A stretch of 13,058 nt of DNA from Betaproteobacteria bacterium (GCA_011391185.1 JAABRB010000061.1:1-13058); one strand, 5' to 3'; shown: positions 1 to 7,144, counted from the first letter of the stretch. Numbers and translations: made by a program. Notes: generated from the letters alone by a model not told the origin.

Positions 1-229
1 CGTGCGCGTCGGGCGGAGCGAGATGCAGCACGCACTCGGCGGCCCCCGCAAGCGAGGCAAGCGTTTCGGGCCGGTCCAGGTCGCCGACAACCGGCATCGC
101 GCCAAGCGCGACTGCATGAACGGCGGCGTCAGCGGTACGCACGAGTGCGTGGACTTGGTAGTGCGCCAGGAGCTGCGGCATGGCACGTTGCGCCACATCA
201 CCGAAGCCCACGATCAACAACGTTTTCAC
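1..229 (-). CDS. SDR/NAD(P)-binding epimerase-like protein, N-terminal part (partial)
   Basis: This gene runs off the left edge; only its first 76 residues are visible. Read on the minus strand from a GTG at 229 it begins MKTLLIVGFGDVAQR, a first beta-strand and glycine-rich turn (G8, G10) typical of a Rossmann dinucleotide-binding fold, followed by an Arg at the end of the second strand (R31), an acidic GDLD stretch (49-52) and VLHLAPP (67-73), which resembles the 'HxAPP' segment of YeeZ-like atypical SDR epimerases. The third glycine of the classical GxGxxG is Ala13. An in-frame TAG lies four codons upstream of the GTG, so no longer start is possible; a GGAG sits about 13 nt before it, rather far for a ribosome site. 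It diverges from the reductase gene with only 39 nt between the starts. The substrate cannot be told from this fragment. Confidence 0.72.
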   Translation of the reverse strand, partial: MKTLLIVGFGDVAQRAMPQLLAHYQVHALVRTADAAVHAVALGAMPVVGDLDRPETLASLAGAAECVLHLAPPDAH

Positions 230-268
230 GCGGGGATTCTAACTCCGTCGTGGCAAGGAAAAAGCGGC

Positions 269-1303
269 ATGCCTCACCAGGTGACAGTGCAGCCGAGCGG
301 CCATACCTTCGCGGTGCCGGACGGCGAAACGATCCTCCAGGCGGCTCTCAACGAGGGCTTCCATCTTCCCTACGGCTGCCGTGACGGCGCATGCGGCTCC
401 TGCAAGGGGAAGCTGCTCGCGGGGGAGATCGACTACGGAAAGTACCATTCGAGTGCGCTATCGGACGACGAGCGCGCCGCAGGGTACGCGCTCTTCTGCC
501 AGGCTCGGCCGCACTCGGACGTGGTCATCGAGGCGCGTGCGATCGGCGCCGTGAAGGACATCGTCGTCAAGAAACTGCCCTGCCGGGTGCACCGGATCGA
601 GCGGCCGACGGAAGATGTGGCGATCCTGTCTCTCAAGCTGCCCGCAACCGAACGGCTGCAGTTCCTCGCCGGGCAATACATCGATTTCCTGCTCAAGGGC
701 GGCGAGCGCCGGAGCTTCTCGATGGCGAACCCGCCGCACGACGACGAATTCCTGCAACTTCACGTGCGGCACGTACCGGGCGGCAACTTCACCGATCACG
801 TTTTCACGACACTGAAAGAGCGCGACATCATGCGCTTCGAGGGACCGCTCGGGTCGTTCTTCCTCCAGCCGGGAGACAAGCCGATCGTCTTTGTGGCGAG
901 CGGGACGGGGTTCGCGCCGATCAAGGCGATCATCGAGGACGCTTTCAGAAAAGAGAACGATCGCGGCATGGTGCTCTACTGGGGCGGACGACGGCCGAAG
1001 GATCTTTACATGGCCGATCTCGCGCATCAGTGGGATTCCGAGCACGCAGACTTCCGGTTCGTGCCCGTGATCTCCGAGGCGCTCCCCGCGGACAAGTGGA
1101 CGGGCCGCACCGGCTTCGTCCATCGCGCCGTGATGGAAGATTTCGAAAACCTGTCCGGCCACCAGGTCTACGCCTGCGGCGTGCCAGTGATGGTCGAGGC
1201 TGCGAAGCGCGACTTCATCCATGAGCGCGCCTTGCCGGTGGACGAATTCTACGCGGACTCGTTCACGACCCAAGCGGACCTGGCCAAGCCGAAGCACGGC
1301 TGA
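269..1303 (+). CDS. 2Fe-2S ferredoxin/FAD/NAD(P)H reductase, CDP-6-deoxy-delta-3,4-glucoseen reductase (AscD)-like
   Basis: This is a one-chain electron-transfer flavoprotein of 344 residues. An N-terminal plant-type ferredoxin domain (about 1-92) carries C37, C42, C45 and C77 in the CxxxxCxxC...C pattern. The FAD-binding barrel (about 102-200) has the RxFS flavin motif at 148-151. The nicotinamide domain (about 205-335) has SGTGFAP at 211-217 and the conserved YACG at 301-304. It takes hydride from NAD(P)H through FAD to the 2Fe-2S cluster and on to a partner. The closest named families are AscD/RfbI-type glucoseen reductases and phenol/toluene monooxygenase reductases. No deoxysugar genes are visible nearby, so the AscD name is probably only a similarity label. 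The start at 269 is preceded by AAGGAA 8 nt upstream and lines up with the family N-terminus. It converges on the SDR/oxygenase operon. Confidence 0.9.
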   Translation: MPHQVTVQPSGHTFAVPDGETILQAALNEGFHLPYGCRDGACGSCKGKLLAGEIDYGKYHSSALSDDERAAGYALFCQARPHSDVVIEARAIGAVKDIVVKKLPCRVHRIERPTEDVAILSLKLPATERLQFLAGQYIDFLLKGGERRSFSMANPPHDDEFLQLHVRHVPGGNFTDHVFTTLKERDIMRFEGPLGSFFLQPGDKPIVFVASGTGFAPIKAIIEDAFRKENDRGMVLYWGGRRPKDLYMADLAHQWDSEHADFRFVPVISEALPADKWTGRTGFVHRAVMEDFENLSGHQVYACGVPVMVEAAKRDFIHERALPVDEFYADSFTTQADLAKPKHG

Positions 1304-1346
1304 AGGGAAAATTCGCCTCGCCTCGCCGCGAGCGGCCGGCGCCCCC

Positions 1347-1373
1347 TGGCCCCCTAGTCCGCTAGTCCCCTAG
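1347..1373. repeat. Short CTAG octamer tandem repeat
   Basis: CTAG occurs at 1354-1357, 1362-1365 and 1370-1373, an exact 8-base period with unit CTAGTCC(G/C). The last copy includes the TAG stop of the minus-strand SDR gene. The repeat sits in the 66-nt gap between the convergent reductase and SDR genes. No hairpin followed by a U-tract was seen in this gap. Confidence 0.5.
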
Positions 1374-2167
1374 AAGAGCGAGCGGATGATGCCGCCGTCC
1401 ACGCGCTGGGCAGCGCCGTTGATCGCCGAGGCCTGCTCCGAGCACAGGAAAGCAATCTGAGCCGCGATTTCCGCGGGTGTGGCCCACCGCTGGAGCAGCG
1501 ACGACATTCCGGGTCCTTCCTCGAAGTAGGCGATGCGCATCGCGTCGACGCTCTTGCCCTGATCCGGCGCGATCTTCGACAGGAAGATCTCGACGCCCTC
1601 CGACCAAGTCGGTGCGACCAGCGCGCTGTTCACCGTCACGCGGGTTCCCCGGGTGAGCTCGGCAAGACTGCGCGCAACGGAGACCTGCGCTGCCTTCGAC
1701 ATCGCGTAGTGCGCCATGCCGGGATTGGGCTTGGCACTCTGGTCGCTGCCGATGAACACGATCCGCCCCCAGTCGCGGCGCAGCATCCCCGGCAGCAGTG
1801 CGCGCGCCAGGCGCACGCCGCTCATCACGTTGAGCTCGAAAATGTCGAGCCAGTGCCGGTCGGAGAGATCACCGAATTCGCGCACCTCGAAAAAGCCGAC
1901 GTTATTGACCAGGATGTCGACTTCGCCGATGGCCGCGACCGCGTCCACAAGCTTGCTCGCTCCGGTCGCGGTGGAAAGATCCGCCGCGACTCCGTGCGCT
2001 TCGCCCACGCGCGCCAACGCGCTCACGGTGCCGTTCAACCGCATTGCATCGCGACCGTTGACGATGACGCGCGCGCCTTCGGCAACGAGCGTCTCCGCGA
2101 TGGCCCGGCCAATTCCCTGGGTGGATCCGGTGACGAGCGCAAGCCGGCCCTTGATTTTCAGATCCAT
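1370..2167 (-). CDS. Classical short-chain dehydrogenase/reductase (SDR)
   Basis: This 265-residue protein has the complete classical SDR layout: the cofactor motif TGSTQGIG at 13-20, DL at 63-64 for the adenine ring, NNVG at 88-91, catalytic Asn113, Ser141, Tyr154 and Lys158 (YAMSK), and a C-terminal DGG at 257-259. N38-G39-R40 at the end of beta-strand 2 favours NADP(H), since no acidic residue sits there; this is inference. Family members oxidise alcohols or reduce ketones. It starts 9 nt after the stop of the Rieske oxygenase gene, so it is almost surely co-translated with it and likely oxidises the hydroxylated or demethylated product. The ribosome site is weak (GAAGAGA), consistent with translational coupling. 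The 'PG' loop after strand 6 reads LVAPT, a small departure from the usual VxPG. The specific substrate is unknown. Confidence 0.93.
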   Translation of the reverse strand: MDLKIKGRLALVTGSTQGIGRAIAETLVAEGARVIVNGRDAMRLNGTVSALARVGEAHGVAADLSTATGASKLVDAVAAIGEVDILVNNVGFFEVREFGDLSDRHWLDIFELNVMSGVRLARALLPGMLRRDWGRIVFIGSDQSAKPNPGMAHYAMSKAAQVSVARSLAELTRGTRVTVNSALVAPTWSEGVEIFLSKIAPDQGKSVDAMRIAYFEEGPGMSSLLQRWATPAEIAAQIAFLCSEQASAINGAAQRVDGGIIRSLF

Positions 2168-2176
2168 GGTGTCTCT

Positions 2177-3259
2177 TCAGCGTCCGACATGGGTTGCGAT
2201 TCCCTGCGCTTCGCCCGCCTGTTCCGGCGGCGACTCGCGTTCGATCATCTCCTCGATGCTCCGGCGGGCCCAGACCGATCCCGCGTCGATGTTGAGATTG
2301 CGCAGCGCATGGTCGGGCAGGGCATCGATCGACCGCTGCTGGGCTTCAACGACCTCACGGTCCTCCTCGAAGATCATTGCGTTCGCATTTCGCAGCTGCG
2401 TCGTCAGCGACTGGTCGCGCAGACGGTAGTTCCGCAGCAGCGACCAGAAGTACATGCAGGTCCCGTCTGTCCCGGGCGTGATCGTATTCAGCACCCGATT
2501 GTTGACCCCTTGGCTACGTTTGCCGTCCACAGCTCCGGTTCCCGCAAGCGCCACTCCGACGTCGAGGACGATGGTCGATGGCGGCTCGAAGCGAATGATC
2601 TGCCACCGGTCGACATTGCCCGGCTTGCCGAGCTGGGCACGCCAGAAGGGCGGCGCATCGATATCCATCATCCAGCGCGTGACTGTCACGAAGCGCTCAT
2701 CGTGCGTCGTCGTCGGTTGTGCCGCGACGATCGCCCGATGGCCGATGCTCGTCGTGTGCACGAACGTCTCGTGCGTGAGGTCCATCAGGTTGTCGATGAT
2801 GAGGCGATAGTCGCACGCGAGAAAAAGGGTGTCGCCGTCGCCCGCCCAGTCGGGATCGTCGCTCCAGTGCATGTCCGGGACCAGTGCGGGATCTGCAAGC
2901 GCTGGATCTCCAGGCCATACCCACACGTAGCGATGCTTGTCGATCACCGGATAGGCACGCACGCAGGCTGACGGGTTGATCTTGGGGACCGAGGGCATGT
3001 GGGTGCATCGGCCCGTCGCGTCGAAGGCGAGGCCATGGTAGCGGCACACGACCTGATCCTCCTCGAGCCGGCCCATCGACAGCGGCAGCAGGCGATGCCA
3101 GCATGCGTCCTCGAGCGCGGCGGCCGTGCCATCGATCTTCCGCCACAACGCGATTTTTCGATTGCAGACGGTACGCGCCAGGATCTCGCGCCGGCCCACC
3201 TCGTGCGACCAGGCCGCCGCATACCAGGCGTTGAGCGGAAAACGTTTCGCGGACTGCAT
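2177..3259 (-). CDS. Rieske non-haem iron oxygenase, VanA/DdmC-like aromatic O-demethylase or monooxygenase subunit
   Basis: This is the alpha subunit of a Rieske oxygenase, the type that hydroxylates or O-demethylates aromatic and related rings. Numbering from the ATG at 3277, the Rieske cluster ligands are C59-x-H61 and C78-x2-H81. The mononuclear iron site is DNLMDLTHETFVH (162-174), giving H169 and H174, with a likely third ligand D306 in the EEDREVVEAQ helix. The IWVWPGD-like segment (VWVWPGD, 118-124) is typical of vanillate demethylase and dicamba monooxygenase relatives. I choose the ATG at 3259 (360 residues, MQSAKRFPLNAWY...), because GGAGG lies 5 nt before it and family members begin close to 'FPxNAWY'; the ATGs at 3277 and 3271 lack such a site. 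It follows the DMT permease by about 44 nt and precedes the SDR by 9 nt. No reductase or ferredoxin gene is in this operon. Confidence 0.92.
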   Translation of the reverse strand: MQSAKRFPLNAWYAAAWSHEVGRREILARTVCNRKIALWRKIDGTAAALEDACWHRLLPLSMGRLEEDQVVCRYHGLAFDATGRCTHMPSVPKINPSACVRAYPVIDKHRYVWVWPGDPALADPALVPDMHWSDDPDWAGDGDTLFLACDYRLIIDNLMDLTHETFVHTTSIGHRAIVAAQPTTTHDERFVTVTRWMMDIDAPPFWRAQLGKPGNVDRWQIIRFEPPSTIVLDVGVALAGTGAVDGKRSQGVNNRVLNTITPGTDGTCMYFWSLLRNYRLRDQSLTTQLRNANAMIFEEDREVVEAQQRSIDALPDHALRNLNIDAGSVWARRSIEEMIERESPPEQAGEAQGIATHVGR

Positions 3260-3303
3260 TGCGGCCTCCATGCGCATGATTCCGGTGCGGTTCGGCCCCT
3301 ATT

Positions 3304-4155
3304 CTAGCGGCGCATCACCAATCCCAGCGCTGCCATGACCATCACCCCGCCGACGATCATCGAGACCGTCACCGCCTCGTCGAGCAGAAGCCAGCCCCAT
3401 AACACCCCCAGCACCGGGATGAGGAAAGTGACGGACAGGGTACGTGACGGCCCGATATCGCGGACCAGTGTGAAGAATGCGAGGTAGGCAATGCCGCTGC
3501 ATACGACGCCAAGCGCAATCGCGGATGCCGCGGCGCCGAGCGTCCACGTCGCCGTCGTCGCTTCCACCCAGGCGGGCGAGAGCAGAAGCGCCGAAAAGCT
3601 GATTGACCCGGCGGCAAGGGCAATCGCCGGGATCTCGCCGGTGTACTGCTTGATCATCACTCCGCCCCAGCCCCAGAACGCGGCGCCGAGCAGGCCGACC
3701 AGGGCAGCGAGAACGATCCGCGCATCGAGCGCCACGGGACCAAGCTGGACGATCAGCGCGACGCCCGCAAGTCCCAGCGCAAAACCCACGATGCGCCGCC
3801 CGCCGAGCGGTTCGCGCAGCAGCCACGAGGCAAAGAGCGCAGTCCACATTGGCACGGTGCCGTTGATGATCGACAGATACCCCGCCGGAAGCGAAGCAGC
3901 GGCGAAGGCGAAGCAGATGAAGGGCAGGACGTTGTTGACCACGCTGACGCGGAAGTAGACCCGGCCGTGTGCGTAAAGCCGGGCACGCTGCCCGAGCACG
4001 ATCGCGGCGGGCAGCAGAAAGAGCGCCGCAGACAGTGCGCGCAGCTCCGCGACGAGTCCGAAGCCCAGTGCGGGCACGGCTACGCGCATGAAGAGGTATT
4101 GCAGCGACCACATCGCCGCCAGCGCGAGCAGTCGCGCAAGATCGTAGCTTCGCAT
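3304..4155 (-). CDS. EamA/DMT-family membrane transporter
   Basis: This 283-residue polytopic inner-membrane protein consists of two EamA repeats (about 5-136 and 147-280), giving roughly ten hydrophobic helices. Landmarks are the end-of-repeat segments NGTVPMWTALFASWLLREPL (98-117) and LIPVLGVLWGWLLLDEAV (245-262), where the '(L/R)E' or 'DE' before the last helix is a family hallmark. DMT members export or import small metabolites such as amino acids, nucleotide bases or aromatic acids; direction and substrate cannot be read from sequence. The gene stops about 44 nt before the oxygenase start, so the two are probably in one transcript, with the permease handling the oxygenase substrate or product. 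No good ribosome site precedes the ATG at 4155. A 145-nt gap separates it from the upstream zinc-ribbon gene, enough room for its own promoter. Confidence 0.9.
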   Translation of the reverse strand: MRSYDLARLLALAAMWSLQYLFMRVAVPALGFGLVAELRALSAALFLLPAAIVLGQRARLYAHGRVYFRVSVVNNVLPFICFAFAAASLPAGYLSIINGTVPMWTALFASWLLREPLGGRRIVGFALGLAGVALIVQLGPVALDARIVLAALVGLLGAAFWGWGGVMIKQYTGEIPAIALAAGSISFSALLLSPAWVEATTATWTLGAAASAIALGVVCSGIAYLAFFTLVRDIGPSRTLSVTFLIPVLGVLWGWLLLDEAVTVSMIVGGVMVMAALGLVMRR

Positions 4156-4230
4156 CGGTATCGCGCTAGCCGTGGCGAGACGTTGACGGCTTCTTCTTCA
4201 TTCAAATGCCCGGGGCGCTGATGGCGTCCT

Positions 4231-4253
4231 CTCCCGTCGCCAAAGGGCGGGAG
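4231..4253. other. Inverted repeat in the zinc-ribbon/DMT intergenic gap
   Basis: CTCCCGTC (4231-4238) pairs with GGCGGGAG (4246-4253) as an 8-bp stem with one G.T pair around a 7-nt loop. It lies about 48 nt past the stop of the minus-strand zinc-ribbon gene. No U-tract follows on either strand, so it could be a 3'-end structure or a protein-binding site rather than an intrinsic terminator. A TATACT sequence (minus strand, 4252-4257) touches its edge. Confidence 0.3.
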
Positions 4254-4300
4254 TATAGGGGAGATGCGCACGCGGGCACTCGAATCTCGCGGTGCGAGCA

Positions 4301-4624
4301 TCAACGCGGTGGCACTTCTCGCAGGCGATCGCCTTCGAACTGCAGACCGCATTGCTCGCATCGATACCGTCCGCGTTCGGAAAAATTGATTCGATCCGCA
4401 CGCTGCCGCGACCGCAGGAGCGCCCAGACGACGAGCGCGACGGCGCCCAGGAACGCGTAGAGCTCACCTTCCGCGCGGGGCGACCAGAGAAACGCAAGAA
4501 ACAGTGCGACGGTGAACCAGAACAAGAGGTCCGCGGCAATAAACCGTCCGGCGGTCAGGGAGCGCGGAACCTCATCGGGCTGGAGGACGATCTCGCAATG
4601 TGGACAGGTCTTCGCTTCCGGCAT
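4301..4624 (-). CDS. Small membrane protein with split zinc ribbon, unknown function
   Basis: I do not recognise the family. The protein (107 residues from the ATG at 4624) has a cytoplasmic-looking CPHC near its N-terminus and a CEQCG near its C-terminus, with two hydrophobic helices between them (about residues 31-47 and 54-70, joined by a short WSPRAEGE loop). If the two helices form a hairpin, both CxxC pairs face the same side and could together bind one zinc. A basic stretch, RSRQRADR, follows the second helix, which fits a cytoplasmic C-terminus by the positive-inside rule. An alternative ATG at 4639 adds MECVG but has no ribosome site, while GGAG lies 9 nt before the 4624 start. It lies about 83 nt downstream of the TauE/SafE gene. 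The paired CxxC motifs and clean helices make it a real gene rather than a chance frame. Confidence 0.75.
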   Translation of the reverse strand: MPEAKTCPHCEIVLQPDEVPRSLTAGRFIAADLLFWFTVALFLAFLWSPRAEGELYAFLGAVALVVWALLRSRQRADRINFSERGRYRCEQCGLQFEGDRLREVPPR

Positions 4625-4707
4625 GCCCACGCACTCCATCAGCCCGATTCGCCATTATCCGCGCCCCCGATGGGAATCTTTCGACGCGCGCGATCCAGGA
4701 CCAGGAA

Positions 4708-5466
4708 TCATGCATAGGCTCTGAGAAGCGCGCGCCAAGCCATGTAGGTGCCCAGAATGACGAGTCCGATGCAGAACCAGCGACGAAACACCTGGGGCTT
4801 GAGCCGGTTCCTGATCTTTTGACCGAGGAGCATACCGCCGACCGCGGGAATCAACGCCAACAGCGAACTGGTGGCGGCCGAGGATGAAAATTGACCGTGC
4901 GCCATGAGGCCGACGGCCAGTGCCACCGTGCACACGGTGAAAAAGAGCCCGAGCGTCTGGATGAGTGCCTCTTTCTCCAATCCCAGCGCGCCGAAGTAGG
5001 GGACCGCCGGAATCGCGAATACGCCCGTTGCCCCGGCCAGGACGCCTGTGAGCACTCCGATGATCGGCGAGAGCCAGCGCTCCGCATCCGGCGCCACGCT
5101 GAAGCGAACCGAGATCAATCCAATGACGCCATAAACCGCGAGCACCGTACCGAGCGCCGCCGATGCGAGCGCAGTCGCCCCACCTGTAAGGAGGCCGATC
5201 CCGAAGGCCGTCCCGAGGCATACGCCGAACAGCAGCGTCGCGAATCGCCCGACTGGCGCAGCGAGATTCGGTCCGGCTAGGAGCTGCCAGATGTTCGTTA
5301 CCAACGACGGGACGATCAGGAGCGCGGCGGCCTGAACCGGTGCCATGACGATGCCAAGAATGCCGATCGCGACCGTAGGCAGCCCCATCCCGACAACGCC
5401 CTTCACCACGCCGGCAAGCAGGAACGCGAAGGCAATGATCGAGGCTGCGATGATCGGATCCTCCAT
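4708..5466 (-). CDS. TauE/SafE-family membrane permease (sulfite/organic-acid exporter family)
   Basis: This 252-residue integral membrane protein of the TauE/SafE family has about eight hydrophobic segments in two halves. Each half begins with the family's glycine-rich signature: AGVVKGVVGMGLPTV (18-32) in the first half and GVLAGATGVFAIPAVPYF (141-158) in the second. Family members have been linked to export of sulfite, sulfoacetate or other anions, but the substrate here is not determined. Length is normal for the family. The start at 5466 is preceded only by a weak AGG; the N-terminus MEDPIIAASIIAFAFLLAG enters directly into helix 1. It follows the PaiB-like gene by 74 nt on the same strand and may share its transcript. 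No sulfonate or taurine catabolic genes are visible beside it. Confidence 0.9.
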   Translation of the reverse strand: MEDPIIAASIIAFAFLLAGVVKGVVGMGLPTVAIGILGIVMAPVQAAALLIVPSLVTNIWQLLAGPNLAAPVGRFATLLFGVCLGTAFGIGLLTGGATALASAALGTVLAVYGVIGLISVRFSVAPDAERWLSPIIGVLTGVLAGATGVFAIPAVPYFGALGLEKEALIQTLGLFFTVCTVALAVGLMAHGQFSSSAATSSLLALIPAVGGMLLGQKIRNRLKPQVFRRWFCIGLVILGTYMAWRALLRAYA

Positions 5467-5540
5467 GAGTGCCTGGGACGCCGGTCACTTGCCGAGGCGG
5501 CCGATGCAATGCATTGCCGCCCCTGGCAAGAGCGTGCGCG

Positions 5541-6179
5541 TCACGATTCGAGCGACTGCCCCACCAGCCGCGCGAGCGCGTCCGCATCGGGGCCGTCTGC
5601 TGCGCGCAGTCCCTGCACGACACCCGCCCGGTCCGGCACGGATCTATTCTGGCTTGCCTTCCATTTTCCGAGCAGTCGCGCAATCGGTATTTCGATTCCG
5701 ACTATTGCGCGGAGCTGCGCGTCGATGTAGCTCGCCGGCGCATCGCTGACCTGCCAGGGCGCGGTGCGGGTTGCCTCGAATTTGCCCGTGAGCCGTTCCA
5801 CCAGGTTCCGCAGCCACGCCGCATCCTCGACGATGCGCATCGGGCCATAAGCGTGCACCACCACGTAGTTGTAGGTCGGCACGACTTTCCCGGTCTCCCG
5901 TTTCGTCGGATACCACGCAGGGGTGACGTAACTCGCCGGTCCCTGAAACACGACCAGCGTTTCGATATCGGCCGCGTAATCGCGCCAGACGGGATTGGCC
6001 CGGGCGACGTGCCCGCGCAGGGTTCCGAAGGGCGTCGGCTCGGGATCGATCTCGATGGGAATATGGTTGGCATTCAGCCCGTCCGATCCGAGCGTCACGA
6101 GTACCGCCAACGGTTGCTCGCGGATCAGCGCGTGCATCACCTCGACGCGCGATTCCCTGAAATGCTCCGGCAGGTACAT
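5541..6179 (-). CDS. PaiB-like FMN-binding split-barrel protein (annotated as negative transcriptional regulator)
   Basis: This 212-residue protein matches the PaiB/FMN-binding-2 family over its whole length. Visible hallmarks are the N-terminal MYLPEHF, NANHIP (36-41), RGHVARANP (55-63), YVTPAWYP (84-91), VPTYNYVVVHAYG (100-112) and the C-terminal GKWKASQNR (171-179). The fold is a flavin-reductase-like split barrel. In Bacillus, PaiB was described as affecting sporulation and protease genes, but most members are uncharacterised and may be flavin-dependent enzymes or heme/FMN proteins; no DNA-binding helix-turn-helix is evident here. A strong GGGGAGG lies 7 nt before the ATG. It starts 32 nt after the stop of the dctP-like gene and could be the last well-translated cistron of the liv transcript. 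Regulation of the neighbouring transporter would be speculation. Confidence 0.9.
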   Translation of the reverse strand: MYLPEHFRESRVEVMHALIREQPLAVLVTLGSDGLNANHIPIEIDPEPTPFGTLRGHVARANPVWRDYAADIETLVVFQGPASYVTPAWYPTKRETGKVVPTYNYVVVHAYGPMRIVEDAAWLRNLVERLTGKFEATRTAPWQVSDAPASYIDAQLRAIVGIEIPIARLLGKWKASQNRSVPDRAGVVQGLRAADGPDADALARLVGQSLES

Positions 6180-6211
6180 GCGAACGCCTCCCCAAGTCTC
6201 CTTCGCGCCGG

Positions 6212-7144
6212 CTATCGCGCGAGCGCGTAGACCGTCTCACCGAACCGGCTGCGCGCCTGGTCATGCATGGGCCGCACCGTCTGCACGAACGCTTCGCGTT
6301 CCCGCGCGGAGAGCTCGACGATCTCGCAATCCGTGCGCTCGATTTCCCGCCGCGCGATCACTTCCTCTTCCACGGCGAGCCTACGCTGGTGGCTGACTGC
6401 CTCCCGGGTTGCCGCACGCATCGCATCGCGCAACTCAGCCGGCCAGCCGTCGACGGCGGCACGATTCGCGTAGATTCCGCGCGACAGGTAGAAGTGGCTG
6501 GTCAGTGTGTGGAAGCGGTGCAGTGTGTGCACGCCGTAGGTCACCGTGTTGGCGAGTGGATTCTCCTGCGCATCGACGGCGCCGGAAGCGATATCGGCGA
6601 TGGCCTGCTTCAGATCGCAGGGGACCGGGATCGCACCGAGCAGCTCGAACGTCCGGCAGTGCACCTCGCTCGGCAGCATCCGGATGCGCATCCCCGCGAG
6701 ATCGGTGGGCGCGAGAACGGGCCGGAGCCGGTTCGAGAGGTGCCGGTAGCCGTTCTCGAGATACCCGAGCATCCGGTAGCCGATGCGAGCCTCGATCCGC
6801 TCGCTGAGATAGTCCCCCAGCTTGCCGTCCATGGCCGTGCGTGCATGTTCGAGATCATCGAACAGAAAAGGCAGATCCACGAGGCCGAGCTCCGGCACGC
6901 GGCTTGTCAGGTAGCTCGTCGACTGGTAGGCGAGTGTCAGGATCCCATGCTCGACCATCCAGAGTACGTCCTCGCCCTTATAGCCGAGATCCATGACGTT
7001 CCAGATGTATTTAATGTCCACCGCATCGCCGAACTCGGCGACGAGCCGGTCGCCGATCATCTTCAACGCCCGGCTGTGCGTGGTGGTGGGCGGACCGTAG
7101 CCACCCATGCGGATCTGAATCGGGACCGTCGCAGATCCGCTCAT
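6212..7144 (-). CDS. DctP-family TRAP-type solute-binding protein lacking a signal peptide
   Basis: The 310-residue sequence fits a DctP-family TRAP receptor: IQIRMGGYGPPTTTHSRAL as first strand and helix (9-27), LPFLFDDLEHA (91-101), GMRIRMLPSE (151-160), where R155 is the expected ligand-carboxylate Arg, and GAVDAQENPLANT (188-200) with N195. Such proteins normally act in the periplasm, yet this one begins MSGSATVP directly before the first strand, with no basic-hydrophobic leader. The start is firm: ATGA overlaps the livF stop and GGGAG lies 8 nt upstream; the open frame upstream encodes no hydrophobic segment. No DctQ or DctM membrane genes are in the window. It may be a cytoplasmic ligand-binding protein, be exported by another route, or be an adapted or decaying receptor. 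The gene is translationally coupled to the liv transporter. Confidence 0.87.
   Translation of the reverse strand: MSGSATVPIQIRMGGYGPPTTTHSRALKMIGDRLVAEFGDAVDIKYIWNVMDLGYKGEDVLWMVEHGILTLAYQSTSYLTSRVPELGLVDLPFLFDDLEHARTAMDGKLGDYLSERIEARIGYRMLGYLENGYRHLSNRLRPVLAPTDLAGMRIRMLPSEVHCRTFELLGAIPVPCDLKQAIADIASGAVDAQENPLANTVTYGVHTLHRFHTLTSHFYLSRGIYANRAAVDGWPAELRDAMRAATREAVSHQRRLAVEEEVIARREIERTDCEIVELSAREREAFVQTVRPMHDQARSRFGETVYALAR

Noticed and set aside
2..268. Plus-strand reading frame open upstream of the reductase start to the window edge
   Set aside because: Homology begins at the ATG at 269, which has a ribosome site; the upstream part is antisense to a recognisable Rossmann-fold gene on the minus strand.
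4252..4257. TATACT on the minus strand as a -10 box for the DMT permease gene
   Set aside because: No acceptable -35 box 16-18 nt upstream; too weak to call as a promoter.
5496..5521. GGCGGC/GCCGCC inverted repeat between the paiB-like and TauE/SafE genes as a terminator
   Set aside because: Six-base stem with a 14-nt loop and no U-tract on either strand; chance is likely at this base composition.
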